From Pseudaestuariivita atlantica (GTDB lineage: Bacteria > Pseudomonadota > Alphaproteobacteria > Rhodobacterales > Rhodobacteraceae), in the NCBI RefSeq assembly GCF_001205715.1, contig NZ_AQQZ01000004.1:248001-312000 (forward strand): a stretch of DNA of 64,000 bases, given 5' to 3'. Shown piece after piece: positions 44,200 through 52,871 of the stretch. Below the pieces are notes generated by a model. The model did not search any database. It was not told where the DNA came from and was given only the letters and a program-made list of their open reading frames with translations. A program made the position numbers and the translations under genes. Numbering within the stretch: position 1 is the first letter of the stretch; the number at the start of each line of letters is the position of its first letter.

Positions 44200-44246
44200 A
44201 CTTAACCTCGTGAGTCCCTTCAATCAGTTAAGTTGCGCGATTGCAA
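44200..44246. promoter_or_regulatory. Inverted repeat and TTG-N8-CAA box upstream of the small membrane-protein gene
   Basis: ACTTAAC (44200-44206) and GTTAAGT (44227-44233) are perfect arms 20 bases apart. Adjacent to them, TTGCGCGATTGCAA (44233-44246) fits TTG-N8-CAA and has the NnrR left half TTGCG. No good -10 lies at the expected distance, so control by an FNR/NnrR protein is only possible. Confidence 0.35.
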
Positions 44247-44288
44247 ACCCTTGATGCTTAAGAACGTCACGCACAAGCCGTCATGTCG

Positions 44289-44891
44289 TCAAATAAGCAA
44301 CACTTGTGTGCCCACTTTCGCCAGTTCGTACAGCTCTTCGATGTGCTGGTTGTACAGGCCGATGCATCCGTTGGACGACCGGCGCCCGATCTTGCGCGTG
44401 TCGTGGGTGCCGTGGATGCGGTAATACTGCCAGCTGAGGTGCAGCGAACGCGTGCCCAGTGGGTTGTCCGGGCCGGGGCCGATGAAGTCGGGCCATTCGG
44501 GATTGCGGATCTTCATGGCTGGCGTCGGGCGCCATGACGGGTTGGGATCCTTCAGCGTCACGCGGGTCCGTCCGCGGCGCGTCAGGTCCTCGGTCAGCGG
44601 CACGGAAGACGGATAAAGCTTGTAAAGCGAGGCATCTGCCGACCAGTAGTGCAGCGCGCGGCTGTCCACATCGACAAGGATCGCCCCGTTTTCGAGGTTG
44701 CGGAAATAGGGCCGCCAATCCAGCGCGCGGAAGCTTGAAATGTTGCGCCGCACCGCGCGGCTCAGGTCGCGCTCCACCTCGGTCGTGTTGGCGTTCACGT
44801 CTTGCGCAAGCGCGGGTGCGCCCAGCACGGTCGCGGCGGTTCCGGCAAGGAACGCGCGACGGTTCAGCGCCTGTTTCGGGGTATCGGACAT
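44289..44891 (-). CDS. L,D-transpeptidase (YkuD), twin-arginine exported
   Basis: A 200-residue periplasmic enzyme that makes or breaks 3-3 peptidoglycan cross-links or attaches proteins to the wall. NRRAFLAGTAAT (10-21) is a Tat signal, unusual for this family, with cleavage near residue 29. The YkuD catalytic motif runs from His160 (RIHGTHDT) to Ser173-Asn-Gly-Cys176 (SSNGCIGL), complete. GAGGG lies about 8 bases before the ATG at 44891; the open frame upstream is not needed. A sigma70-like promoter is at 44932-44960. Confidence 0.9.
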   Translation of the reverse strand: MSDTPKQALNRRAFLAGTAATVLGAPALAQDVNANTTEVERDLSRAVRRNISSFRALDWRPYFRNLENGAILVDVDSRALHYWSADASLYKLYPSSVPLTEDLTRRGRTRVTLKDPNPSWRPTPAMKIRNPEWPDFIGPGPDNPLGTRSLHLSWQYYRIHGTHDTRKIGRRSSNGCIGLYNQHIEELYELAKVGTQVLLI

Positions 44892-44931
44892 GGAAATTCC
44901 CTCGTTCTCGGAAACCGGACTCGTTCTTGGC

Positions 44932-44960
44932 AAAATATTGCCGTAATGCCGCAGTCGCAA
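44932..44960 (-). promoter_or_regulatory. Possible sigma70 promoter of the L,D-transpeptidase gene
   Basis: On the minus strand TTGCGA (44960-44955), 17 bases, TATTTT (44937-44932), each matching four of six consensus positions, lie about 40 bases before the start codon. Confidence 0.35.
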
Positions 44961-45054
44961 ATCAAACCGGCGTGTTTCGGCCAAGTCACGCCGATGTGGG
45001 TTTGAATCGCAACGCCCCCACGTTAAGCCACCGCAAAAAGCCGAGGCCAAACCC

Positions 45055-45618
45055 ATGCGAGTCTTCCTTATATTGCTGTGCCTGTCGTTTGGGGTTGCCG
45101 CATGCGCGCCGTCAACGTCGTCGCCCCAGCTTGGACCTGATGGACTGCCCCTGCCAAAGCTTTACCGGATCCGCCCCGCCGACACCGCGGAGATCCAGTT
45201 CCGGGTCGAGGACGGCGTGAACGCGCTTCGTCGCGCGGCTGGCGTCGCACCGGTTCGCCTCAACGCGCAACTCAACGCCGCGGCGGCCACCCATTCGCGC
45301 GACATGTCGCTGCAGAACCGGCCGTGGCACTTTGGGTCTGACGGGTCGTCGCCGATCGACCGCACCCGCCGCGTCGGGTATCCGGGCCAGTTCATGGGAG
45401 AGCTGATTTCGGAAACCTACGAAACCGAGCTGGTGACTCTGGGCGCATGGTCCGAAGACCCGGTGACGCAAAAGGTTCTCCTTGCGCCCGGCGCGCGCGA
45501 TCTTGGCTTCGCATGGTTCCAGGAAGACAACGGCAAGATCTGGTGGACGCTGGTCCTTGGCGGTCAGGCGCTTCCCACGGCAACCGTCGCAACCCCGGAG
45601 ATCGCAGCGGTCGAGTGA
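45055..45618 (+). CDS. CAP/SCP-domain lipoprotein
   Basis: A 187-residue lipoprotein with lipobox VAAC (lipidated Cys17) and a CAP domain (about 45-165). The domain shows ALRRAAGVAPVRLNAQLNAAA, His in ATHSRDM, His in PWHFGSDG, Glu in MGELISE and a WWTLVLG end strand, covering the usual His/Glu site. Bacterial CAP proteins are little understood; some bind lipids or act on cell walls. It lies between two L,D-transpeptidase genes and its stop is 5 bases from the convergent second one. Confidence 0.85.
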   Translation: MRVFLILLCLSFGVAACAPSTSSPQLGPDGLPLPKLYRIRPADTAEIQFRVEDGVNALRRAAGVAPVRLNAQLNAAAATHSRDMSLQNRPWHFGSDGSSPIDRTRRVGYPGQFMGELISETYETELVTLGAWSEDPVTQKVLLAPGARDLGFAWFQEDNGKIWWTLVLGGQALPTATVATPEIAAVE

Positions 45619-45622
45619 CCCG

Positions 45623-46132
45623 TCAGGGGTAGATCGAGATCACCGTGCCGTTCTTGACCATGGCATAGATCTCTTCGATTTCGCGGTTTTTGACGGATAT
45701 GCAGCCCGCCGTCCAATCCTCGCCCCGTTTCTTCGCGCGCCGCCAGTCGACCCGCGCATTGGGACGCCCGTGGATGAAGATGTCCCCGCCCGGACTTTTA
45801 CCTTGCGATGCGGCATAGGCGCGGTCCTCGGCATTCGGGTACGAGATGCCCAGCGACAGGTGAAAGGCCGATTTGGGATTGCGCCGGTCGATCAGGTAGT
45901 CGCCTTCCGGCGTCTTGCCGTCGCCTTCGAACTGCTTGTGGCCCCGTGCGGTGAAACCAAGCTGCACGTCATAGCTGCGCAGGGTTTCCGACCCGCTCAG
46001 AAGGTACATCCGCCGCGTGTCCTTGTAGACAAGGATCCGGGTAACCTCGGGCCCGGTGTACCTTTGAAACTTGCTCGCGCAGGCTGACAGGAACGTGGAA
46101 ACCGCCCCCAGCAGGAAGATCCGGCGTTTCAT
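45623..46132 (-). CDS. L,D-transpeptidase family lipoprotein
   Basis: A 169-residue lipoprotein with lipobox LSAC (Cys18) and a YkuD domain. The catalytic motif includes His121 (FIHGRPN) and Cys144 (TAGCISV), with GDGKTPEGDYLIDRRNPKS, typical of the ErfK/YafK-like subgroup with a short substrate pocket. YafK-type members cut rather than make wall links in E. coli, so hydrolysis of peptidoglycan-protein links is as likely as cross-linking. It is convergent with the CAP lipoprotein gene. Confidence 0.88.
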   Translation of the reverse strand: MKRRIFLLGAVSTFLSACASKFQRYTGPEVTRILVYKDTRRMYLLSGSETLRSYDVQLGFTARGHKQFEGDGKTPEGDYLIDRRNPKSAFHLSLGISYPNAEDRAYAASQGKSPGGDIFIHGRPNARVDWRRAKKRGEDWTAGCISVKNREIEEIYAMVKNGTVISIYP

Positions 46133-46219
46133 GACCCAACCTCGTTTTCTTTTTATCTGGCCCGAGTGTACGCCAACCGCCCCCTCTGTGCGAGAGGCGA
46201 TTCATGCGCCGGATTGCCG

Positions 46220-47440
46220 TCATGCAAGCGTGAAGGTCGCCGCCAGTTCGACATGCGCGGACCAGCGAAACTGGTCGACAACCCGCACCGGCCCCATGGC
46301 GTATCCAGCGGCGGCTAGCGTGGCCGCATCGCGGGCAAAGGTCGCCGGGTTGCAGGACACGTGCGCGATGCGGGGCAACCGCGCCTCGGCCAGCCGCGCG
46401 ATCTGCGCCTCCGCCCCCGCGCGGGGCGGGTCGATGACGGCTGCGTCGAACCCTTGAAGCTCGTCCGGCTCCAATGGACGGCGAAACAGGTCCCGCGTCT
46501 CGGTTGTCACGCGCTTCAGCCCGTCCGTCTTGCGCCATGCGGCGTCGACCGCCGCCATCATCGCGCGGTCGCCTTCGACCGCGTGCACCGCCGCGCCCGA
46601 CGCCAGAGGAAAGGTGAACGTGCCCGACCCGGCGAACAGGTCGACGACACGCGCCGCATCACCGATACCTTCGCGGACCGCTTCGACCAGCGCGGACTCG
46701 CCGTGCGCCGTGGCTTGCAGGAAGGCCCCCGGCGGGGGGACGACGCGCACAGTGCCAAATGTCTGGTAAGGCGGACGGGCGGCGGCGACCGGTTCGTCCC
46801 CGCAGGTCAGCCGGGCGAGGTCAAACCGCCCTGCCAGCGCGCCAAGCTCTGCCCGTGTCGGCCCGTCAAGCACCTTGCCGCCCGACACGAACACGTCCAG
46901 CCCTTCGACACTGTCAGTGACGGTGACGGCGGCTTCCCCCTTGCGACTGCACAGCACCGCGCCCAGCGCCTCGACCATCGGAAGCGCCGCGCGCAACCGA
47001 TCGGTCAGCACCTGGCAGTCCGGAATCGCGACAATCGTGTCGCTGGCCCGCGTGTGGAACCCTGCAAGCGCCCCCTTTTTCGTCCGCCGCACGGCAAAGG
47101 TGGCCCGGCGCCGGGACCGGGGCGGCGAGGTTTCGGTCCGCGCCACTTCCGCCTCAAGGCCGCGCGCGGCCAGCGCATCGATGACGATCTGCCGCTTCCA
47201 GTCCGCGACGACTTCATCGGTGGCATGCATGACCTGGCACCCGCCGCATCCGGCGTAATGGCGACAGGGGGGCGAAACCCGCGACGGCGACGGGGTGAGG
47301 ATGCGAATATCCGTCAGGCGTGACCCGTCCAGCGTGCCGGTCACCTCTTCGCCCGGAAGCGTGCGGGGTGCAAAAAGCCCACATTCGGTGACCCCGTCAC
47401 CGCGATGGCCCAGCCGCGCGATTCGATATGTCCCGGTCAC
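46220..47440 (-). CDS. Class I SAM-dependent RNA methyltransferase (RlmD/TrmA family)
   Basis: A 406-residue 5-methyluridine RNA methyltransferase. A short N-terminal TRAM-like part is followed by an iron-sulfur site of four cysteines: Cys59, Cys65, Cys68 (CRHYAGCGGC) and Cys142. SAM motif VVDLFAGSGTFTFPLA is near 268-283. The catalytic region has VIDPPRAG and HVSCNPATFARD with the nucleophilic Cys. It probably makes m5U in 23S rRNA; the exact position cannot be told. It overlaps the ABC exporter gene by 4 bases and ends the long hslO operon. Confidence 0.88.
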   Translation of the reverse strand: MTGTYRIARLGHRGDGVTECGLFAPRTLPGEEVTGTLDGSRLTDIRILTPSPSRVSPPCRHYAGCGGCQVMHATDEVVADWKRQIVIDALAARGLEAEVARTETSPPRSRRRATFAVRRTKKGALAGFHTRASDTIVAIPDCQVLTDRLRAALPMVEALGAVLCSRKGEAAVTVTDSVEGLDVFVSGGKVLDGPTRAELGALAGRFDLARLTCGDEPVAAARPPYQTFGTVRVVPPPGAFLQATAHGESALVEAVREGIGDAARVVDLFAGSGTFTFPLASGAAVHAVEGDRAMMAAVDAAWRKTDGLKRVTTETRDLFRRPLEPDELQGFDAAVIDPPRAGAEAQIARLAEARLPRIAHVSCNPATFARDAATLAAAGYAMGPVRVVDQFRWSAHVELAATFTLA

Positions 47441-49263
47441 TCTGCCGCCTGATCAAGCCCGAGGAACCCGCCCGACTGGCGATGCCAGTACCGGGCATAA
47501 AGCCCGTCCCGCCGCAACAGCTCGGCATGGGTGCCTTCCTCGACAATCCGGCCTTCGTCCAGAACGACGATCCGGTCCATCCGCGCGATGGTCGACAGGC
47601 GGTGTGCGATGGCAAGGACGGTCTTGCCCTCCATCACGCGGTCGAGCGCCGATTGAATCGCCGCTTCCACCTCGCTGTCGAGCGCGCTTGTCGCCTCGTC
47701 CAGCACGAGGATCGGGGCATCCTTCAGGATGGCGCGGGCCAGCGCGATCCGCTGGCGCTGGCCGCCAGACAGCTTCACCCCGCGCTCGCCCAGATGCGCA
47801 TCGTACCCGGTGCGGCCCGCGTGATCGACAAGGCCCTCGATGAACGCGTCCGCCTCGGCCTGCCGCGCGGCCTCGACCACGTCCTCGAACGGGGCGTCGG
47901 GGCGGCCATACTGGATGTTGTCCAGCGCCGAGCGATTGAACATCGCCGTGTCTTGCGTGACCATGCCGACGCTTTGCCGCAGGCTTTCCTGCGTCACGTC
48001 CCCAATATCCTGCCCGTCGATGCAAATGCGACCCTGTTCCACCGCGTATAGCCGCAACAGCACCGATACGAGCGTCGTCTTGCCCGCGCCCGACGCGCCC
48101 ACGATCCCCAGCTTCTCTCCCGGTGCGATGGTCAGCGAAACGTCCGTGATCCCGCCTGCTTCCCGGCCATAGCCAAAGCTGACGTCGTCAAACGCGACCT
48201 CGCCGTTCGGTACCGCGAGATCGCGGGCGTCTTCGGCATCTTCGACCCGTTCGCGCGGGGTGAGCGTGCGCATCCCATCCTCGGCCTCGCCCACGTTGGC
48301 GTACATCGCCATCAGCGTGAAACTGACCCAGCCGGTCATCTGTGAAATGCGGATCGCCACCGCGCCCGCCGCGGCGATGTCGCCCGGCGTCGCCTGCCCG
48401 GCCTGCCAGATCAGCAGCGTGCCCCCGATCAACAGCAGCGGCAGGATCCCCGCCAGCGTCATCAGGCACAGGCGGAACACGGCACTCAGCCGTCCGAAGT
48501 GCAGCGCATCCCGGCGGAACCGCGCCATCGCGCCCAGCGCGGCGCCGTCTTCATGCCCGGCCGAGGCGAACAGCTGCACCGTTTTGATATTGGTGATCGT
48601 GTCGACGACCTGCCCCGACACCATCGCCCGGCTGGCCGCGCGCGACCGCGACCGGACCCGCACGCGCGGCATGAACCAGCGGATCATCGCGAAATAGGCC
48701 ACCAGCCAGACAAGGAAAACCGCCGTCACACGCGCGTCGATGGCCGTCAGCAACAGAAGCGCGCCAAACAGCGACGCCACGGCGAAGGTCACGACATTGA
48801 ACGTTTCCGCCACGATGTCGGTAATGGCGCGGGCGGCCTGCATCTGCTTTTGCGCGATGCGGCCGGCAAAGTCGTTGTCGAAGAACGTGACCGATTGGCC
48901 CAGCGTCCAGCGATTGAGCCGCGACAGGACAAGGGTGTTCACGTTGGGCTGCACGATCATCGCGTTGGTCGCCGCCGAGGCGCCGAACGCCAGCGGCCGC
49001 ACCAGCATGAAGAACACGACCGCGCCGATGATCAGCCCGACGTTACCCGCCGAGAAAAATCCTTCCGGCCCACCGGACACCGCGCTGTCGATCACCCGGC
49101 CAAGGATATAGGCGGTCACCGCCTCCATCGCGCCGGCAAAGGCCGAACAGATCGCGGCCAGCCCCAGACCCCACCAAGCGCCCGACAGGCACCATGCAAG
49201 GAATGCGCCCAGCGTCTGTGGCGGCGGGCCCTTGGCTGGCTGGAAGGGATCGATCAGCTTCAT
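47437..49263 (-). CDS. ABC exporter half-transporter, second of a pair
   Basis: A 608-residue protein with six membrane segments (about 20-320) and a nucleotide-binding domain with Walker A VGASGAGKTTLV, signature LSGGQRQRIALARAI, Walker B ILVLDEATSALDSEVE and H-loop AHRLSTI. It overlaps the preceding half-transporter gene by 4 bases, so the two probably form a heterodimeric exporter of the MsbA/multidrug type. Both copies have intact catalytic residues, including Glu after Walker B, unlike heterodimers with one dead site. Substrate unknown. Confidence 0.9.
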   Translation of the reverse strand: MKLIDPFQPAKGPPPQTLGAFLAWCLSGAWWGLGLAAICSAFAGAMEAVTAYILGRVIDSAVSGGPEGFFSAGNVGLIIGAVVFFMLVRPLAFGASAATNAMIVQPNVNTLVLSRLNRWTLGQSVTFFDNDFAGRIAQKQMQAARAITDIVAETFNVVTFAVASLFGALLLLTAIDARVTAVFLVWLVAYFAMIRWFMPRVRVRSRSRAASRAMVSGQVVDTITNIKTVQLFASAGHEDGAALGAMARFRRDALHFGRLSAVFRLCLMTLAGILPLLLIGGTLLIWQAGQATPGDIAAAGAVAIRISQMTGWVSFTLMAMYANVGEAEDGMRTLTPRERVEDAEDARDLAVPNGEVAFDDVSFGYGREAGGITDVSLTIAPGEKLGIVGASGAGKTTLVSVLLRLYAVEQGRICIDGQDIGDVTQESLRQSVGMVTQDTAMFNRSALDNIQYGRPDAPFEDVVEAARQAEADAFIEGLVDHAGRTGYDAHLGERGVKLSGGQRQRIALARAILKDAPILVLDEATSALDSEVEAAIQSALDRVMEGKTVLAIAHRLSTIARMDRIVVLDEGRIVEEGTHAELLRRDGLYARYWHRQSGGFLGLDQAAE

Positions 49264-51104
49264 TCGGCGGCTTCGGTGTTGAGGAACCCGCCCGATTGAC
49301 GAGACCAGAAACCGGCATATAGCCCGCCCTTCGCCAAAAGCACATCATGCGTCCCGTCCTCGACGATGCGGCCCTCGTCCAGAACGAGGATGCGGTCGAG
49401 ATGCGCGATGGTGGACAGGCGGTGCGCGATGGCGATCACCGTCTTGCCCTGCATCATGTCCTTCAGCGTTTCCTGGATCTGGGCCTCTACCTCGCTGTCC
49501 AGCGCGCTTGTCGCCTCGTCCAGAAGCAGGATCGGCGCGTCTTTGAGGATCGCCCGCGCCAGCGTGATCCGCTGTCGTTGCCCGCCTGACAGCTTCACCC
49601 CCCGTTCGCCCACATGCGCATCGTATCCGCGCCGCCCGTCGGCATCTTCGAGATCGGGAATGAACTCCTCGGCACGGGCCTGTTGCGCGGCGGCGCGCAT
49701 CTCGTCCTCGGACGCGGACGGTTTGCCGTAAAGGATGTTTTCCCGCACCGAGCGGTGCAGCAGCGCGCTGTCCTGCTGCACCATCCCGATCTGCGCCCGC
49801 AGGCTGTCCTGCGTGACCTGCGCGATGTCCTGCCCGTCGATCAGGACCCGCCCGCCATCAGCGTCGTAGAACCGCAACAACAGCTTCACGAGTGTCGACT
49901 TGCCCGCGCCGGACCGCCCGACAAGCCCCACTTTCTCCCCCGGCCGGATGACAAGGTCGATCCGGTCCAGCCCCCCGGATTCACGCCCATAGTGGTGTGT
50001 CAGAGACTGAATCTCGATCCGCCCATCCGTCAACAGCAAGGGTTTCGCCCCCACAGCATCGACCAGTTCTATGGGTTGCGCGATCGTCTCCATCCCCTCG
50101 CGCACCACGCCCAGTTGCCGGAAGAAACTGGTGAGCGACCACATGATCCAGCCGGTCATCGAGTTCAGCCGCAGCGTCAGCGCGGTCGCCGCCGCCACGA
50201 CGCCGACGGTTGCGGTATCCTGCATCCACAGCGTCAGTGCCCAACCGACCACCGCGACGATCAGCAGCCCGTTCAGGACGACCAGAGCGAAGTCCATGAA
50301 GGTGAACAGCCGCATCTCGGCCATGAAGGTCCGGCGGGTGTTCTCGATCGCGTCCTTGGCGTAGTCGAGTTCCCGCTGATCGGTCGCGAACATCTTCACC
50401 GAATGGATGTTGGTGTAACTGTCCACGACCCGACCCGTGACCTCGCTGCGCGCGTTCGATGCGGCCTCGGATGCCGGGCCGACGCGGCGCACGGTCCAGA
50501 CCACCAGCCAGCCGTATAGCCCCAGCCAAAGCACCAAAGGCACGGCAAGGCGCGGATCGGCCTGCGCCAGAAGGATCACCGCACCCACGGCATAGGCGAT
50601 GGCAAAGGTGATCGCGTCGAACACCTGGAACACGGCCTCTCCGGCGGCGGGCGGCGTCTGCATGATGCGGTTGGCGATGCGCCCGGCAAAATCATTCTCG
50701 AACCAGCCCACGGATTGGCGCAGCACGTGTTTGTGCGCGCGCCAGCGGATCAGCGTCCCGAAATTCGGCAGGATCGTGTTGTTCAGCAACAGCACGTCGA
50801 TGCCCTGCACCAGCGGACGGACCAAGAGGATGAAGAGGCCCAGCAAGATCAGCGTGGTGCCATGCGTCTCCCACACCTGCGCGGGATCGCCCGACAGGAT
50901 GTCCACGACCCAACCCATCAGCCAGATCAATCCAATCTCGATCGCGGCGACGACAACCGAAAAGAGCGCGGCATAGACGAAGATGCGCCTGAATGGCCGG
51001 GCATAGTCCAAAAGGAACGGCCACAGCCGGTCGGGCGGCGTGTCGGTCTCCTGATACGGGGTGTAGGGATCGACGAGGCCCTCGAAGAACTGGAACAATC
51101 GCAC
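49260..51104 (-). CDS. ABC exporter half-transporter, first of a pair
   Basis: A 614-residue protein with a membrane domain (about 35-330, six segments) and a nucleotide-binding domain: Walker A VGRSGAGKSTLV, signature LSGGQRQRITLARAI, Walker B ILLLDEATSALDSEVE, H-loop AHRLSTI. The N-terminus FEGLVDPYTPY precedes the first membrane segment. It begins 36 bases after lysE in the hslO operon and overlaps its partner. The two share high similarity in their C-terminal halves, which suggests tandem duplication. Confidence 0.9.
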   Translation of the reverse strand: MRLFQFFEGLVDPYTPYQETDTPPDRLWPFLLDYARPFRRIFVYAALFSVVVAAIEIGLIWLMGWVVDILSGDPAQVWETHGTTLILLGLFILLVRPLVQGIDVLLLNNTILPNFGTLIRWRAHKHVLRQSVGWFENDFAGRIANRIMQTPPAAGEAVFQVFDAITFAIAYAVGAVILLAQADPRLAVPLVLWLGLYGWLVVWTVRRVGPASEAASNARSEVTGRVVDSYTNIHSVKMFATDQRELDYAKDAIENTRRTFMAEMRLFTFMDFALVVLNGLLIVAVVGWALTLWMQDTATVGVVAAATALTLRLNSMTGWIMWSLTSFFRQLGVVREGMETIAQPIELVDAVGAKPLLLTDGRIEIQSLTHHYGRESGGLDRIDLVIRPGEKVGLVGRSGAGKSTLVKLLLRFYDADGGRVLIDGQDIAQVTQDSLRAQIGMVQQDSALLHRSVRENILYGKPSASEDEMRAAAQQARAEEFIPDLEDADGRRGYDAHVGERGVKLSGGQRQRITLARAILKDAPILLLDEATSALDSEVEAQIQETLKDMMQGKTVIAIAHRLSTIAHLDRILVLDEGRIVEDGTHDVLLAKGGLYAGFWSRQSGGFLNTEAAE

Positions 51105-51140
51105 GAAACGCCTCTTTCCCGGAGCCCGGTTGCTATCACG

Positions 51141-51716
51141 TCAGACGAAAATCAAGAACGCGAACACCGCCAGCGCCACCGCCATCGTGCGGGCAAACAG
51201 GCGCCAGGCCATGGGCCGCGTCAGCAACCTTTGTAGCAGCGCCCCCGCCGAGGTCCAGAACAGGCAGACAAAGAGGTTCACCCCGGAAAACGCCAGCGCC
51301 AGCCGCGCGGCCTCGGACACCGGGCCACCAGCGCCGGGATAGGCCGACGCGGCGGTCAGGGCGACTGCCCAGACCTTTGGATTCACCCACTGAAACAGGA
51401 CCGCTTCGAAAAACGTCATCGGGCGGCCCTTGCCATCGGCGGACCGCGCGGAAGATCGCCACAGGCCCAGCGCCATCCACAGGATCCACGCCGCCGCGAT
51501 GATTTTCAGAACCAGTTCCAGGGCCGGTTGCGCCAGCAGCAGCGCGGCGATTCCCAACCCAGTCACCGCCGCGATCACCCCCACGCCCAGCGCGACGCCC
51601 AGAAGATGCGGCAGCGTCGCGGCAAACCCGAACCGCGCACCCGACATCGTCAGCAGGATGACATTCGGTCCGGGTGAGAACAGGCCGAGGAAGACAAAAC
51701 CATAAAGCGGATCCAT
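51141..51716 (-). CDS. LysE-family amino-acid/metabolite exporter
   Basis: A 191-residue membrane protein with six hydrophobic segments. The family signature near the N-terminus is FVFLGLFSPGPNVILLTMSGARFG (residues 7-30), and FQWVNPKVWAVAL lies near 108-120. LysE/RhtB proteins export amino acids such as lysine, threonine or homoserine lactone, and the substrate cannot be read here. It follows cca by 9 bases in the same operon. Confidence 0.9.
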   Translation of the reverse strand: MDPLYGFVFLGLFSPGPNVILLTMSGARFGFAATLPHLLGVALGVGVIAAVTGLGIAALLLAQPALELVLKIIAAAWILWMALGLWRSSARSADGKGRPMTFFEAVLFQWVNPKVWAVALTAASAYPGAGGPVSEAARLALAFSGVNLFVCLFWTSAGALLQRLLTRPMAWRLFARTMAVALAVFAFLIFV

Positions 51717-51725
51717 CCGGGCCGG

Positions 51726-52871
51726 TTACGACAGGAGCGCGTCCCGGTCGAGTGTGAAATCGGACGCGATCCAGCGCGCCTCGATCTCGCGCAGCTTTTC
51801 ACCCAGCGCCTTGCCTTTGAACCTGGGCATCAAATCCTGCGCCGTGACGGGGAAGGACGCCGCTGCCCCGCGCGCGGCTTCTGCCGCCGCGTCAGGGTCC
51901 GCATGGCCCGTCAGCGCCGCTCGGACAAGCATCGCCTGAATCGCTATGCCGGCCCCATGGCGATACCCCATTTCCGCAGGGTTAGAGCCGTTTTCTGCCA
52001 GTTTGCGCACTCGTTCCCAATCCCGCGCGGTCGCCTTGTCGAGCCGCAGGCGATGGCCCCCTTCCGGCGCCCGCAAAGCGGCCAGCTTTGCAGGCAGGAA
52101 CGGCTCTGGCGCGGCCTCCTGAGCGAGATGCAGGTAGGCTGCCAGCGATGGTACATGCGCGGCAGGCAGGCAGCGGGGCAAAACTCCCACTTCGTGCATT
52201 ACGCCCAGCACCGGCGCCGGGTCGGGCGCGCGCAGAAGTTTGACAAATTCCGCCGTGATCCGCTCGTCAGCCAACTGGTCGAGGCCGTCGAGATGCGCGG
52301 CGATCTCCGCCAGCGTATCGGCATCCGTGCCAAGCGACCGGTCGCCGTACCACGCGAGGAAGCGGAAGTAGCGCAGGATGCGCAGGTAGTCCTCGCGCAT
52401 GCGCTGGGCGGCGTCACCGATGAACCGGACGCGACGCGCGCGCAGATCGTCCAGACCGCCCAAGGGATCGACAATCTCGCCATCGGGCGTCGCGTACAGC
52501 GCGTTCATCGTGAAATCGCGCCGCGCCGCATCCACGGAGGGATCGGACGTGAAAGAGACGATCGCGCGGCGGCCATCCGTCTCCACGTCCTTTCGGAACG
52601 TGGTCACTTCGTGCGGCACATCATGCGCGACGACCGTGATCGTGCCATGTTCGATCCCTGTTGGAATGGCCTTCAGTCCGGCTTTACCCGCCAACGAGAT
52701 GACTTTGTCGGGATGCGCGTCGGTCGCGATATCGATGTCGCCGACCGGCGCGTTCAGCAGATCGTTACGCACGCAACCACCCACGAACAGCGCCTGATGA
52801 CCCGCATCCGTCAGCATCCGGCACACCGCCTGCGCACCGGGATGATGCAACCATGTGCCGGTCACCTGCAC
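51726..52871 (-). CDS. cca: CCA tRNA nucleotidyltransferase / poly(A) polymerase family
   Basis: A 381-residue class II nucleotidyltransferase that adds or repairs the tRNA 3' CCA. The head domain has LFVGGCVRNDLL (28-39), catalytic Asp45 and Asp47 (GDIDIAT), RRDFTMNALYA and RMREDYLRILRYFRFLAWYG. The long C-terminal helical part is normal for alphaproteobacteria. The tRNA in this window encodes its CCA, so repair may be the main task for that tRNA. Its start overlaps the upstream NUDIX gene by 10 bases. Confidence 0.92.
   Translation of the reverse strand: MQVTGTWLHHPGAQAVCRMLTDAGHQALFVGGCVRNDLLNAPVGDIDIATDAHPDKVISLAGKAGLKAIPTGIEHGTITVVAHDVPHEVTTFRKDVETDGRRAIVSFTSDPSVDAARRDFTMNALYATPDGEIVDPLGGLDDLRARRVRFIGDAAQRMREDYLRILRYFRFLAWYGDRSLGTDADTLAEIAAHLDGLDQLADERITAEFVKLLRAPDPAPVLGVMHEVGVLPRCLPAAHVPSLAAYLHLAQEAAPEPFLPAKLAALRAPEGGHRLRLDKATARDWERVRKLAENGSNPAEMGYRHGAGIAIQAMLVRAALTGHADPDAAAEAARGAAASFPVTAQDLMPRFKGKALGEKLREIEARWIASDFTLDRDALLS

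Noticed and set aside
44929-44942. GGCAA-AATA-TTGCC palindrome before the L,D-transpeptidase gene as an operator
   Set aside because: It is short, overlaps the proposed -10 and has no second copy; too weak to call separately.
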